In this document: positions 26,306 to 34,694 of the stretch, piece by piece
Layout: every line of letters starts with the position of its first letter
Position numbering within the stretch: position 1 is the stretch's first letter
Assembly (NCBI GenBank): GCA_965248685.1
Contig: CBDFKC010000003.1
Coordinates: 2,976,001-3,040,000 of the forward strand
Direction of reading: 5' to 3'
From: VYFG01 sp965248685
GTDB taxonomy: Bacteria > Pseudomonadota > Gammaproteobacteria > Arenicellales > Poriferihabitantaceae
Length of the DNA stretch: 64,000 nucleotides
Made by a program: the position numbers and the translations under genes
The notes under the pieces: model-generated
Told to the model about the DNA's origin: nothing
Database searches by the model: none
What the model saw: only the letters and a program-made list of their open reading frames with translations

Positions 26306-27664
26306 ATGTCAGAGAACATATTCAAACTTTCTGCTACGGACACTGGGGCGGGCCGCTTAACAACTGGCTGGTTGTTACTGGGCCTGGCTGCGCTTGTGAT
26401 CGGTGGTCTTCTCACAATCTTGATCGTGCTTTCCCGCACTCCATTTTTTCAGGGAATAATACCCTGGGAGGATTTCTTTCGGACCGTTCTCGTTGTTCAC
26501 GTCGACCTGACTGTGCTGGTATGGTTTGTTGCGTTCTCCGGGGTCTTATGGAGCTACAATAATTCCAGATTGGGAGCAGGTTTGAGCTGGGTCGCCTTGG
26601 CTCTGGCCGTTTGTGGCACATTGGTAATAACCCTGTCACCGTTTTCTGGAGAGAGTTTTCCATTGATGAACAACTATGTTCCAGTATTACAAAACCGGAC
26701 ATTCTTTATCGGATTAGGATTATTTGGAATAGGGTTCAGCTTGTTGGTTTTACGTACTTTATTTGTGTCGAGTCTTGTTGGCGATCGATTAAACGGAGAA
26801 ACTGTACTGCGTTTTGGGTTATTTGTCGCTGCCCTTGCATCACTTTTTTCCATTGTTTCCCTCATCCTTTCGTACTTTGGTATTGATACAAATTTCAAAG
26901 GTCAGGCCTATTATGATCGACTGTTCTGGGGCAGCGGTCACGTCATTCAGTTTAGCCATACCCAGCTAATGTTGGTTGCCTGGTTATGGCTGGCCAGCGC
27001 CAGTGGCTCGAACTTACGACTATCTCCCCGTATCGTGTTAGTTTTATTTGTACTTGGCCTATCCCCGGTTCTAATGGTGCCAATAATATATCTGAATTTT
27101 GATGTCAGCTCCGGAGGTCACCTGTTCTGGTTCACACAGCTCATGAAGTTTGGGGGCGCGCTGGGTGCGGTGCCTATTGGTCTGGCGGTAACCGCTTCGG
27201 TTATTACTGCATGTCGACCTACCGCAGGATTCGAAATTGAACGCAGCGCCTTGATATTTTCAGTTCTCCTGTTTGGCGTGGGCGGTTTTATCGGCTTTCT
27301 TATTAATGCCAGCAATGTCACTATCCCTGCTCATTATCACGGCTCAATCGTCGGCGTAACCCTCGCTTTTATGGGGGTCACTTATCATATGTTACCCCAT
27401 CTTGGGTTTCGAAAAGTGACAGCACGGGCAGCAAGATGGCAACCGGGAGTCTACGGAATCGGACAGTTAATGCACATTGTCGGCCTTGCCTGGTCTGGAG
27501 GCTATGGCGTTCAGCGAAAAACTGCCGGTGCAGAACAGAGTCTGGAGCAGCTAGAGCAAATTGCCGGTATGGCTTTGATGGGTTTGGGTGGATTGATTTC
27601 GATCATCGGTGGCATCATGTTTCTCGTGCTCGTGTATCTTTCAATACGACCAGTGAGACTATAG
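26306..27664 (+). CDS. Divergent heme-copper oxidase subunit I-like membrane protein
   Basis: 452 residues and about 12 transmembrane helices from ATG 26306; an upstream TTG at 26246 is less likely because the extra residues are not membrane-like or conserved. Heme-ligand-like motifs remain: His65 in VVHVDLTVLVWF and the HxH pair His343/His345 in IPAHYHGSIVGV. In place of the CuB site it has GSGHVIQFSHTQ (His212, and Gln/Phe where Tyr would be) and SSGGHLFWF (one His, His272, instead of HH). It may bind hemes but is unlikely to keep a standard three-His CuB centre. It stands at the right end of the respiratory island; a partner role for the first enzyme is inferred. Confidence 0.75.
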   Translation: MSENIFKLSATDTGAGRLTTGWLLLGLAALVIGGLLTILIVLSRTPFFQGIIPWEDFFRTVLVVHVDLTVLVWFVAFSGVLWSYNNSRLGAGLSWVALALAVCGTLVITLSPFSGESFPLMNNYVPVLQNRTFFIGLGLFGIGFSLLVLRTLFVSSLVGDRLNGETVLRFGLFVAALASLFSIVSLILSYFGIDTNFKGQAYYDRLFWGSGHVIQFSHTQLMLVAWLWLASASGSNLRLSPRIVLVLFVLGLSPVLMVPIIYLNFDVSSGGHLFWFTQLMKFGGALGAVPIGLAVTASVITACRPTAGFEIERSALIFSVLLFGVGGFIGFLINASNVTIPAHYHGSIVGVTLAFMGVTYHMLPHLGFRKVTARAARWQPGVYGIGQLMHIVGLAWSGGYGVQRKTAGAEQSLEQLEQIAGMALMGLGGLISIIGGIMFLVLVYLSIRPVRL

Positions 27665-27925
27665 TCGCAACTAGTCCATTGTATGATCCGCATGGTTTGT
27701 GGATACAGCGAGATGTAAAGCATTGACGACAACGCTCGATACATTAATGTAAGAGTTTCAGGAGAGCGCTACATGAGCGATAATTTAAAATGGGTTTAGC
27801 TAATCTACCTAAGCCTTCTCTACATTTCCTGTACTATTAACGCATATATTGTCCTGTAGTGTAGAATCGCTGTTCATTCCTGTACTATTTAGCTGTAAAC
27901 GATATCCCAAGAACATCCCTAGTCT
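27665..27925. other. Intergenic stretch before the tRNA remnant, no gene seen
   Basis: Short frames only. Nothing recognisable apart from its position at the right edge of the respiratory island. Confidence 0.35.
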
Positions 27926-27970
27926 TGGTGCCCTCGACAGGATTCGAACCTGTGGCCTTTCGCTTAGGAG
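27926..27970 (-). other. tRNA-Arg(CCT) 3' half remnant (45 nt), right edge of the respiratory island
   Basis: On the minus strand it starts exactly at the anticodon loop CTCCTAA (anticodon CCT, arginine), then GCGAAAGGCC, the T arm ACAGGTTCGAATCCTGT, and CGAGGGCACCA. The 5' half is replaced by unrelated AT-rich sequence, so it is not a functional tRNA. That flank includes GATTGCTTTATCTAAAACATT, like the flank of the 15201 remnant, and TTGGTGCAAATATGGTGCAG (about 28029-28048) with repeated GGTGCA. The pattern fits an att core for a tyrosine integrase that targets tRNA-Arg(CCT). Confidence 0.75.
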
Positions 27971-28321
27971 GAGATTGCTTTATCTAAAACATTAACAAAT
28001 TCAATAATTAACAGTTGCCTCTAGAATTTGGTGCAAATATGGTGCAGAGATAAATCAATAAAAACAAAGAGTTAGTAATTTAGGTGTTTTAGGCGATTTT
28101 GAGCACCTTTGTATATTGGTTAAGTGATTTTTAGTACCAATGCTTAAAAGTAACGATGTCGAAGAATGACTGCTACTGCCCATTTCTGCCAGTCGCCAAC
28201 TTTACGCAGTTTTCGAAATTTCCGTAAAGCAGCCATTCAAATCAACCCCAGCAAATTACAAGTACCATCTATACCCGTTTTAGTCTTAGCGAATCAGAGG
28301 GCAGAGACAATGTGTAGCGCG
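27971..28321. other. Island flank, no gene seen
   Basis: Contains the att-flank sequences noted for the tRNA remnant and, at 28177-28191, TGCCCATTTCTGCCA, repeated exactly at 28518-28532 (preceded both times by AATGAC). These direct repeats bracket the transposon-end-like repeats. No coding sequence. Confidence 0.45.
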
Positions 28322-28397
28322 GCGATCATTTTTAGACAGATTTGCGATCATTTTTAGACAACTATTAAATCGCATATTTGTGGTGATTTTTAGACGG
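28322..28397. repeat. Three direct repeats resembling a transposon end
   Basis: GCGATCATTTTTAGACA occurs at 28322-28338 and again at 28345-28361 (23-base period). A degenerate third copy, GTGATTTTTAGACGG, starts near 28383. On the other strand each reads TGTCTAAAAATGATCGC. Clustered same-orientation 17-bp repeats at one edge are like transposase-binding sites of Tn7/TniA- or Mu-type elements. No transposase gene adjoins this side, so it would be a remnant. Confidence 0.5.
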
Positions 28398-28617
28398 AGA
28401 CCGAAACGCCAAAACTGCTACAGATGATGGTCGGAATAATCCACCAGACAACTGAGCGTTCGTCAGCTAATCGCTATCCAAACCTTACCCCAGCGTGGGA
28501 TGTCAATGACCGAGTTTTGCCCATTTCTGCCATCTACTATTTCTTCCTATTAGGCATAACTAAAAGTAAAACCAAACTTGAGAGTAGAAAAAGCAGACAT
28601 TCTATGAATCTCCCGTG
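28398..28617. other. Intergenic stretch, no gene seen
   Basis: Contains the second TGCCCATTTCTGCCA copy. No gene or RNA recognised before the stop of the HEAT-like gene at 28618. Confidence 0.35.
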
Positions 28618-29079
28618 TTAGGTAAGCAACCCTCTGTTTTCAATAACACGTTTCCAATTCTCAGTTTCCTTTCGAACATATTCATCCAGGTCGTCACTAT
28701 CAATTAGGTTGCCAACATTACCAAACAGTTTTACTAAAGCGCTAGAAGCTGAAAACATGCATCGTCGAGAGCATAAACTTGTTAGAAGAATCTGTGCGTC
28801 CTCAAGCGTGGCATTATCTGCAAGGTACTCAAAAACTTCGTCTACTACATGGCTGTTCGAGTCATTAATCAGGCAAATAATAGAGTCATGAGCCTCTTTG
28901 TCATCCACTTCGTTAAGTACAGCAACAGCAGCACTTCTAACCTTGGGATTCTCCGAACGGAGAGACTCTAATACACAGAACCTATATCTTTCAATATCGT
29001 GGACGCTTTCCATGACGGCGCGAGTCCAGCTACCTTCAACCATTAATTCAAAGTCATTAGACATAAATCGAGTATTCAT
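28618..29079 (-). CDS. HEAT-repeat-like small protein
   Basis: 153 residues. Alpha-helical repeats of HEAT type are suggested by ESLRSENPKVRSAAVAVLNEVD, then KEAHDSIICLINDSNSHVVDEVFEYLAD and LEDAQILLTSLC. The pattern of paired helices with a conserved Val-Arg or Val-Val in the second helix is what supports the call. Such proteins serve as binding scaffolds and no enzymatic role is implied. It lies between the transposon-end-like repeats and the prophage tail genes, so it may be a phage moron or a flanking host gene. Confidence 0.55.
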   Translation of the reverse strand: MNTRFMSNDFELMVEGSWTRAVMESVHDIERYRFCVLESLRSENPKVRSAAVAVLNEVDDKEAHDSIICLINDSNSHVVDEVFEYLADNATLEDAQILLTSLCSRRCMFSASSALVKLFGNVGNLIDSDDLDEYVRKETENWKRVIENRGLLT

Positions 29080-29375
29080 CTAACAGATGACTAACTGGTA
29101 TAAAGTCTCAGCATTTGATTGCCAAAGCATCTAGTTTGAATGACCGATATCAGGAATGTGAAATGTAAATTGATGCATGATTGTTAAGTAGTTCACAATT
29201 CGACGACTGTCCCAAAAGAGTATCTCAGAGACAGATTGAAAAGTCGAGATTCAAGGATAGGCTCCACCGTGCTCGTACGAGCGGGAGGGGCCTTGGCCTG
29301 ACTATCACGGATCCGTTCCGTGGTTGATGGTGTCAGTCAGTTGTTCTAGCAGCTGGCTGACGCCTCTCTTTTACT
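29080..29375. other. Palindrome-rich region at the left side of the prophage
   Basis: Holds a perfect 12-bp palindrome GCTCGTACGAGC (29271-29282), a hairpin CACGGA-N5-TCCGTG (29306-29322), and a nine-base stem GTCAGTCAG (29332-29340) with CTGGCTGAC (29353-29361). The last is followed on the + strand by CTCTCTTTT and is a possible terminator. The prophage end probably lies in or near this interval, but no Mu-type TG/CA end could be fixed. Confidence 0.5.
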
Positions 29376-30143
29376 TCATTGAAAAAATTTCTCATTGATT
29401 TTTGCTTCTACATCGTCTCTCAGCGTATCCGTCGCGGATTTGTAACAAAGCAATAAGGCCAGATCACCCTCAGCTGGGATACCTCCCCCGAAGTTATAGT
29501 CACCGAGGGAAACGTTGACGGGTGCAGTTGATATTGATCCGCTTACCGATACATCGGTTTCAATGTTTGTTCCATCTACTCGTATAATGTTGTTTATGAT
29601 TCCATTTCGACGCATCATTACTGAGTGAAAAACATTATCCCAATTGGCAGGTTGCAGTTTATACGACCGTCCAGGGGAGTAAGGCGCATCGAAATACAGA
29701 ACGTTGTCATAAGTTGGAAATAAGTTGACCATCCCATTGAGGCCTGGCCCCATAGACAGTATGACGTGCCTTGAACGTGTGCCTACCTGCTTCCAGACAT
29801 AGAACCAGGTGAACGTCTCGTTGCTCCCCATGATGTCGGTCATATCGACTCCGGTTGCTACTAACGCACTACCACCGCCGTCAAACCTTAAAACCGATTC
29901 TCCGTTAATTTGGTCCGTTTGGTAAGTGTGGCCGGAAGAGGCGTTTGCAAACCGGAATCCGTTCACAGACTTATCGTCAATTGCCTTTACAATGTCACTG
30001 GATACGGTGACCGGATCATCACCGGCTGTGTTTTTCCAAAGTGTTGAAACATCGCCTGGTTCTACCCACAACCCCAAATCACCGTATTCGGAGAAATCAG
30101 GAAGTGAACCAGAACCGCCTAAACTATTGAGGAAAAATGACAT
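29376..30143 (-). CDS. Phage tail-tip protein with concanavalin-like lectin fold
   Basis: 255 residues. The segments SVLRFDGGGSALVATGVDM, ETFTWFYVWKQ and SLGDYNFGGGIPAEGDLALLLCY match the LamG/concanavalin-like pattern seen in phage and exported proteins that bind surface glycans. The last residues, DTLRDDVEAKINEKFFQ, resemble the usual C-terminal helix of such domains. It is the last gene of the leftward tail operon and overlaps the preceding stop by one base. Probably part of the host-recognition apparatus. Confidence 0.6.
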   Translation of the reverse strand: MSFFLNSLGGSGSLPDFSEYGDLGLWVEPGDVSTLWKNTAGDDPVTVSSDIVKAIDDKSVNGFRFANASSGHTYQTDQINGESVLRFDGGGSALVATGVDMTDIMGSNETFTWFYVWKQVGTRSRHVILSMGPGLNGMVNLFPTYDNVLYFDAPYSPGRSYKLQPANWDNVFHSVMMRRNGIINNIIRVDGTNIETDVSVSGSISTAPVNVSLGDYNFGGGIPAEGDLALLLCYKSATDTLRDDVEAKINEKFFQ

Positions 30144-30790
30144 TAGACAAGCTGCGCTGTAGCCTCAGACGCAATGCGGAGTACTTCAATCAATTCTGGT
30201 ATCGCACTCGCTTGGTCTATCGCTTCTCGAACAGACGCGCTCATCGCTGCACCCTCAGATAGCGCCGGACCCCACTGGTCGAACTTTACTGCGACCTTGT
30301 CCCGCATATCCGTAGCCGAAATCCCGCGCGCAGCGGCCTCGGCTGTACGAGCGGGAAACAACTCGTCCGGCAAGATCCACCCGTGATGTTCTGCTAATCG
30401 AGCGGTGTACAGTTCAAGAATTTTCGGGGTCCAGGTGTCCCTGACTTCCAGTGAAGCATCACCAGTCTTCGCATTGAGCAACCGCGCTTCAGTCTCATTG
30501 ACAAGGCGATGCGCGATGACCTTGGCATCTTTCAGTGTCATATTGACCACGCTGTGGGATTCGATAGATCCATCGCTATCTGGTACCCCAATCGTCGTCA
30601 GAATTTGGAGCTCTGGATGGTGAGGTGGTCTCGGACTCGTTTTCCGCTTCACCCATCCTGTATGGCTATAGTCACCACCGGCTTTCGCAAAATCACGAAG
30701 ACGCATCGAGCTACCATCGGCATTCACCCAGATCTCCGGCAGTAGCGGTTTACTTTGGTCAATGACACCGATTTCTATGTGATCAAACAT
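30143..30790 (-). CDS. Phage tail protein, probable fiber-associated, unknown fold
   Basis: About 215 residues from ATG 30790 (MFDHIEIGVIDQSKPLLPEI). The 20 residues upstream of it overlap the preceding gene and are not needed. GSSMRLRDFAKAGGDYSHTGW and VNMTLKDAKVIAHRLVNETEARL are notable. The C-terminal half is helical and acidic. Its place between two fiber-like genes suggests a tail fiber component or fiber assembly protein. No family recognised. Confidence 0.55.
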   Translation of the reverse strand: MFDHIEIGVIDQSKPLLPEIWVNADGSSMRLRDFAKAGGDYSHTGWVKRKTSPRPPHHPELQILTTIGVPDSDGSIESHSVVNMTLKDAKVIAHRLVNETEARLLNAKTGDASLEVRDTWTPKILELYTARLAEHHGWILPDELFPARTAEAAARGISATDMRDKVAVKFDQWGPALSEGAAMSASVREAIDQASAIPELIEVLRIASEATAQLV

Positions 30791-30798
30791 GGGCTGGC

Positions 30799-31707
30799 CT
30801 ATGGTGTATAAGATCTTGGATGCCCACAAACCGCGTGCGTGCCATCCCAAATAATTGCAACTAAATCCACATCGCCCACGGTAGTTGATAACGTTGGGAT
30901 ACCTCTGAAGGTCGATCCCCAGGAAGCGGGAACAAATGGTCCACCCGCGCCTTGTGTAATCTGGCAGTGGAACACGATCTCCTCACCGGGATTGAGCGCC
31001 GGGAGATTCGCGAAATCAGTCACTGGTGCATGTCCTGTCAAAGTTACGGTGAATCCACCAGGTCCATTGCTAAAGTCGTAATCGACAGAGACAGCCTGGT
31101 CTCCCATCACCTGGCGTTTCTTGACTGCACCGGCTGCATCCCAATTGGAAATTGTTATGGCCAGCTGCTGGCCGGAATGCGTGCTTCTGTCGCGGAGATC
31201 CGCATCGGTACTATTTGCCGTTGCGTTGTCCGCTATGCCAGTTAATTTATTCTTCAGTGCTGTCGTGAACGATTCACCAGAGAGTGAGAATGTCAGCGTT
31301 CCGGCACCGTCGTCGTAGGCGATATTGATGCCGTTACCGATAGTCGAAACTCCAGCCACAAAGTCCTCGACATTTTCCTGGGTGAGCGGTGTACCACCAC
31401 CAGAGACCGTCAGATCAATGCTGCTGGTACCATCGTTATAGGTCGCTGTGATATTGGAATGCGTTCCATTTTGAAACAGTGCGCCGACAATATCCTCTAT
31501 CTGCTCAGTGGTGAATATCTCGGTAATCGCGTCCAGTAGCACACTGTTTGCGTGGGCATGAACCGCAGCCAGTACATACGCTTTTATTTCGTCGACCTCT
31601 ACACCACCAGATTCGCCATCGAGTAATCCAGTTCTTTGGAGGAAGGTCCGGTCTCCGTCTACTACTGGACCGGCGATTGGTTTTTGAGATAGTTGGGTTT
31701 CAGGCAT
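30799..31707 (-). CDS. Phage tail fiber protein
   Basis: 302 residues. The N-terminal third is helical (VEVDEIKAYVLAAVHAHANSV). The centre has repeated strand-turn units typical of fibrous proteins (ITATYNDGTSSIDLTVSGGG, NGINIAYDDGAGTLTFSLSG, followed by LKNKLTGIADNATANS). The C-terminal domain may bind the receptor (FVPASWGSTFRGIPTL). The GIADNAT motif is common in T4-like and other phage fibers. Location in the distal part of the tail operon agrees. Confidence 0.7.
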   Translation of the reverse strand: MPETQLSQKPIAGPVVDGDRTFLQRTGLLDGESGGVEVDEIKAYVLAAVHAHANSVLLDAITEIFTTEQIEDIVGALFQNGTHSNITATYNDGTSSIDLTVSGGGTPLTQENVEDFVAGVSTIGNGINIAYDDGAGTLTFSLSGESFTTALKNKLTGIADNATANSTDADLRDRSTHSGQQLAITISNWDAAGAVKKRQVMGDQAVSVDYDFSNGPGGFTVTLTGHAPVTDFANLPALNPGEEIVFHCQITQGAGGPFVPASWGSTFRGIPTLSTTVGDVDLVAIIWDGTHAVCGHPRSYTP

Positions 31708-31715
31708 CGTTCTAA

Positions 31716-31925
31716 TTATTCAAAGGTAAAAGAATTGCCAGCCTCGTCGACAAGCACATCGCCATTCTCGAAAATAATGCTGTTGCTCTCTACGATGGGA
31801 GTGCCTTGGGATACACCTAACTTGATCTCGCAGTGTCCCGGCGTCGCCGCCATGCTGCCGGTACCGGGTGATGCAGTTGAGTAACCGTGACTGCTATCTA
31901 TGGTCATTGTGCCAGTGCCACGCAT
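31716..31925 (-). CDS. Small phage tail-region protein
   Basis: 69 residues, Gly/Ser/Thr-rich (MTIDSSHGYSTASPGTGSM) and ending in a beta-rich stretch (SIIFENGDVLVDEAGNSFTF). Its start overlaps the stop of the upstream gene at 31925 by one base, which supports translation. No family recognised. Possibly a small beta-structured fiber or spike accessory. Confidence 0.5.
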   Translation of the reverse strand: MRGTGTMTIDSSHGYSTASPGTGSMAATPGHCEIKLGVSQGTPIVESNSIIFENGDVLVDEAGNSFTFE

Positions 31926-32257
31926 CAGACGGTGTCCTTTACTCTGATCACGATGATACTGTCGATGTAGCCAATCTTGCCGTCAGCAAGCAGTACTTTT
32001 AAATGACACCGATACGTGCCGACAGCATTCGTGTCGGTGGCAGATAATTCAAGGTAAAACTTGAGACCAGATGATGACTCAGATTCGAACGTCTCGGTGA
32101 TTGTCACCACCCCGTTAAACGGATCATTCAGGTCGATGCTGTCGACCGATCCCGTGAACAGAGTTCCTGTGCAGCCTGTCATAGAAAGTAAGCGCGTCCA
32201 TGAACCGGATCCCGTCAAGACTTTCAGCGTCTCGCCTTTGATAATCTCGATAATCAC
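31925..32257 (-). CDS. Phage baseplate/tail-tip accessory protein, BppU-like
   Basis: 110 residues, almost entirely predicted beta-strand (VVTITETFESE, LKFYLELSATDTNAVGTYRCHLKVLLADGKIGYIDSIIVIRV). The T-x-A-V-G-T-Y-x-x-x-L-x-V pattern resembles the immunoglobulin-like N-terminal domains of phage baseplate upper proteins. It sits in the tail-tip part of the operon. Family call is tentative. Confidence 0.5.
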   Translation of the reverse strand: MIIEIIKGETLKVLTGSGSWTRLLSMTGCTGTLFTGSVDSIDLNDPFNGVVTITETFESESSSGLKFYLELSATDTNAVGTYRCHLKVLLADGKIGYIDSIIVIRVKDTV

Positions 32258-32281
32258 TTTCTTGGCCTGGTAGATTGATCG

Positions 32282-32896
32282 TTAATCGAAGTCGCCATTT
32301 GCGACCCGTCCGAGAAACGCCTGAACATCACCGTCAACGGTTGCCATGTATGAAAAGTCACCGATATTCAATGCCGTGAGTGCATCAATGGATAGACAGA
32401 TATTGTCATGTGTAATGCCCATCTCCTCATTTGCAGCATGGTAAATGCGACCTTTACGAAGCACTCTGTTTGATTCTTCCGCGTCGGTTATTGACAGTTC
32501 CGACGCTCGGTTGGAGATCAGTTTCTCTTTACCGGAAGCATTGCCATCAACAATCGCTTTAGCTTGCCGTTCCTTGTCCTGGTAGACCGCTATTCGAGCT
32601 GCTGACAAACCCGAACCATAACCGAGCTCCTCCATCGTCCGACTCTCAATGTAGTCCCACACTCGGTTTTTCAATTTGACCTTGCGCTTGGCAAATTCGA
32701 CTGTGGCATGCTGATCGAAATCGAAGGCTGCGACCCATTGCGTGAGCTCCGCTTCAGTGGGCATCGCTGCCCCCATCGCAGACACATCCCATTGAACCAG
32801 TTGAAATTCGCCAGTCTTCGGATAGTGATTGACCTGGTATCCCTGTGCTCTCCCAGGGAAGCGACCATTGATAACTTGTGCGATATTTTGTTTCAT
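32282..32896 (-). CDS. Phage tail protein, unknown
   Basis: 204 residues. The N-terminus (INGRFPGRAQGYQVNHYPKTGEFQLVQWD then MPTEAELTQWVAAFD) resembles XkdW/tail-fiber-assembly-like small phage domains that end with a conserved DFD-x-x-A motif. The rest is helical and charged (SRTMEELGYGSG, RQAKAIVDGNASGKEKL). It starts 4 bases after the upstream stop. Role in tail-tip or fiber assembly is inferred from context only. Confidence 0.55.
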   Translation of the reverse strand: MKQNIAQVINGRFPGRAQGYQVNHYPKTGEFQLVQWDVSAMGAAMPTEAELTQWVAAFDFDQHATVEFAKRKVKLKNRVWDYIESRTMEELGYGSGLSAARIAVYQDKERQAKAIVDGNASGKEKLISNRASELSITDAEESNRVLRKGRIYHAANEEMGITHDNICLSIDALTALNIGDFSYMATVDGDVQAFLGRVANGDFD

Positions 32897-32899
32897 TTT

Positions 32900-33766
32900 C
32901 TAAACCCTCCTAATTTCGATATAGATTCCATTGATTGTCACTGGCACGCCACCGCTGATGTGAAACGACAAACTAAGTAGATCGCCTTGTGTGACAGAGA
33001 TCGGTTGCATACCAAACAGATAGGCATTGCCATCGTAGGCATACCCACTCGTTCGCGAATGGGCTTTCATAACAAAGTTGTTGGTACCATCATTGAGTGC
33101 CATAAGGGCATAATCTCCATTTTCTCCAAGCGTTTGGACTAGACCGACTCCATAGACATTCAAATCCATCGCACCAGGTGCCCGCCATGCACCACCGACA
33201 ATCGTCCCGCCCAGATTGTTGCTGACCTGCGTCAACGTCACGACGTCGTAAACGCCAGCAACAGTGACGGAGTGTCCGGTGGCAGACCCCACAAATGACC
33301 CCTCCTCTGACACCCCGGAATGGACATTGAATCGAGCATTTCCTGCATCGTATTGAATAAGTGTTGCCACATCAGTTCGCAAGGAACCCTCAATGAGTGC
33401 CACTCCTTTATGAAAAAGTGGAGCAGCCGTTAATGCGTCGACCTGGAGTGTCGATGCAGTCGGATTGACATGTGGCCACCGAACAAGAAACCATTGCCCA
33501 TCTTGCAATGCTGAGTGAGTCGGACTAAAGGTCAGCGTGTAAGCAGCACCCGATCCACCAGCGGCAACGGCATTCAGTGATGAAAATGGATTCGGATTTG
33601 TTGGGACGGCGAGCGGATCAACTTCCGCAAGCGCAGCCGCCAGCGCAATGCGCTGGGCTTGCTCTCCACCGACCAGGTCAACCATCTGGTTATAGACATC
33701 GACAAATGATCCTTCGGGGGATCCCGCCTGCATGCCACGCTTTGCTTTCAAATGTTCAAGAGACAT
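32900..33766 (-). CDS. Phage tail fiber/receptor-binding-like protein
   Basis: 288 residues from ATG 33766 (MSLEHLKAKRGMQAGSPEGS), preferred over 33784 because the coding overlap with the upstream gene is then short. After a helical N-terminal segment it is beta-rich with Gly/Ala turns (AAGGSGAAYTLTFSPTHSAL, GGTIVGGAWRAPGAMDLNVYG). The C-terminal domain ends SFHISGGVPVTINGIYIEIRRV, typical of jelly-roll or fiber-tip domains. Function inferred from position and composition. Confidence 0.55.
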   Translation of the reverse strand: MSLEHLKAKRGMQAGSPEGSFVDVYNQMVDLVGGEQAQRIALAAALAEVDPLAVPTNPNPFSSLNAVAAGGSGAAYTLTFSPTHSALQDGQWFLVRWPHVNPTASTLQVDALTAAPLFHKGVALIEGSLRTDVATLIQYDAGNARFNVHSGVSEEGSFVGSATGHSVTVAGVYDVVTLTQVSNNLGGTIVGGAWRAPGAMDLNVYGVGLVQTLGENGDYALMALNDGTNNFVMKAHSRTSGYAYDGNAYLFGMQPISVTQGDLLSLSFHISGGVPVTINGIYIEIRRV

Positions 33767-34694
33767 GGTGATAGATTTCCTCAAATTTGAGCGAGACTTG
33801 CGTCTGCGCCTGGTTAATTTCTGTTGGCTTGGTTGCGTTGGTTAACGCCATCAATGCGATGCTGGGCGCTTCATTTGGCCCACCACGCTGCGGATAGAGA
33901 TAGACGACCACATCATCCCGGTAATTGATTAGTGCGCCACCCAGCGTTCTGACGGCCTCTGGTGATGCATGGGAACGGATAAGATCATTGACCGTCGCTG
34001 CTTCACCCTCGTTGATCCACAGGTAACTGACTTCGGTCTCTCGGTACGGTACTTGGCTTGTGGAGAATCCCATCGCGCTACCCCATTCGAAGTTCAACAT
34101 CATCTGTAACTTCTGACCGATTTTGATGCGCGCCAAGTGGACTTCCTGATCGTCAAGAATCTGAAACGACCAGTACAAATCGTCCGACAGTGCGGATAAC
34201 AAAATCACCGTGTCGTGATATTTGACAGTGGAACCAATACCGTCCAGAGGGACCAGGTCGAGAGGAAAGTCATCCAGCCCATACGCACCCTTGTGGACAT
34301 CAATCACCACTCCGTCAAGGAGTGAACCATTCGGAATCGGTCCATCCAGTGGTCCGTTATCCAGTCCCGGAATTTCATCCAGACCATAAATTTGATCACC
34401 ACGAATCACGCCAATTGCGGAAGGTACCGTGCGCGCCTGGTCCTTATAGGCCGCAATCGTTATTTGCGCTGTCGCTGACATGTTGTGCTGCATAAACGCG
34501 ATCATGTCGCTAACCGCACCGGCTGCCAGATCAATATCAATGACGGGGTTGGGATCCAGCTTGGCAATCAGGTCAGGATCTGTGTCCAGGATATTCTGGA
34601 CCGGAAAACCAGCAAGCGCCTGCGCGGACGATGCGGTTCCTGTATCACCAAATGAATGCGGTAGGAAAATACCAGGTTGCCAGTCTAACGCCAT
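33756..34694 (-). CDS. Phage tail tip protein
   Basis: 312 residues. It begins MALDWQPGIFLPHSFGDTG and contains VIDIDLAAGAVSDMIAFMQHN and LNFEWGSAMGFSTSQVPYRE. It overlaps the upstream hub-protein gene by 10 bases and is followed by fiber genes. D3112/B3-like phages have proteins of this size at this place after the tape measure. Likely a distal tail or hub component. No enzymatic motif seen. Confidence 0.6.
   Translation of the reverse strand: MALDWQPGIFLPHSFGDTGTASSAQALAGFPVQNILDTDPDLIAKLDPNPVIDIDLAAGAVSDMIAFMQHNMSATAQITIAAYKDQARTVPSAIGVIRGDQIYGLDEIPGLDNGPLDGPIPNGSLLDGVVIDVHKGAYGLDDFPLDLVPLDGIGSTVKYHDTVILLSALSDDLYWSFQILDDQEVHLARIKIGQKLQMMLNFEWGSAMGFSTSQVPYRETEVSYLWINEGEAATVNDLIRSHASPEAVRTLGGALINYRDDVVVYLYPQRGGPNEAPSIALMALTNATKPTEINQAQTQVSLKFEEIYHHVS

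Noticed and set aside
15201..27970. Complete functional tRNA genes at the three tRNA-like sites.
   Set aside because: No 5' acceptor strand, D arm or 5' anticodon stem is found on the minus-strand upstream side of any of them.
28322..28397. A CRISPR array.
   Set aside because: Only two good 17-base repeats with a 6-base gap and one weak copy; no spacers of normal length and no cas genes.
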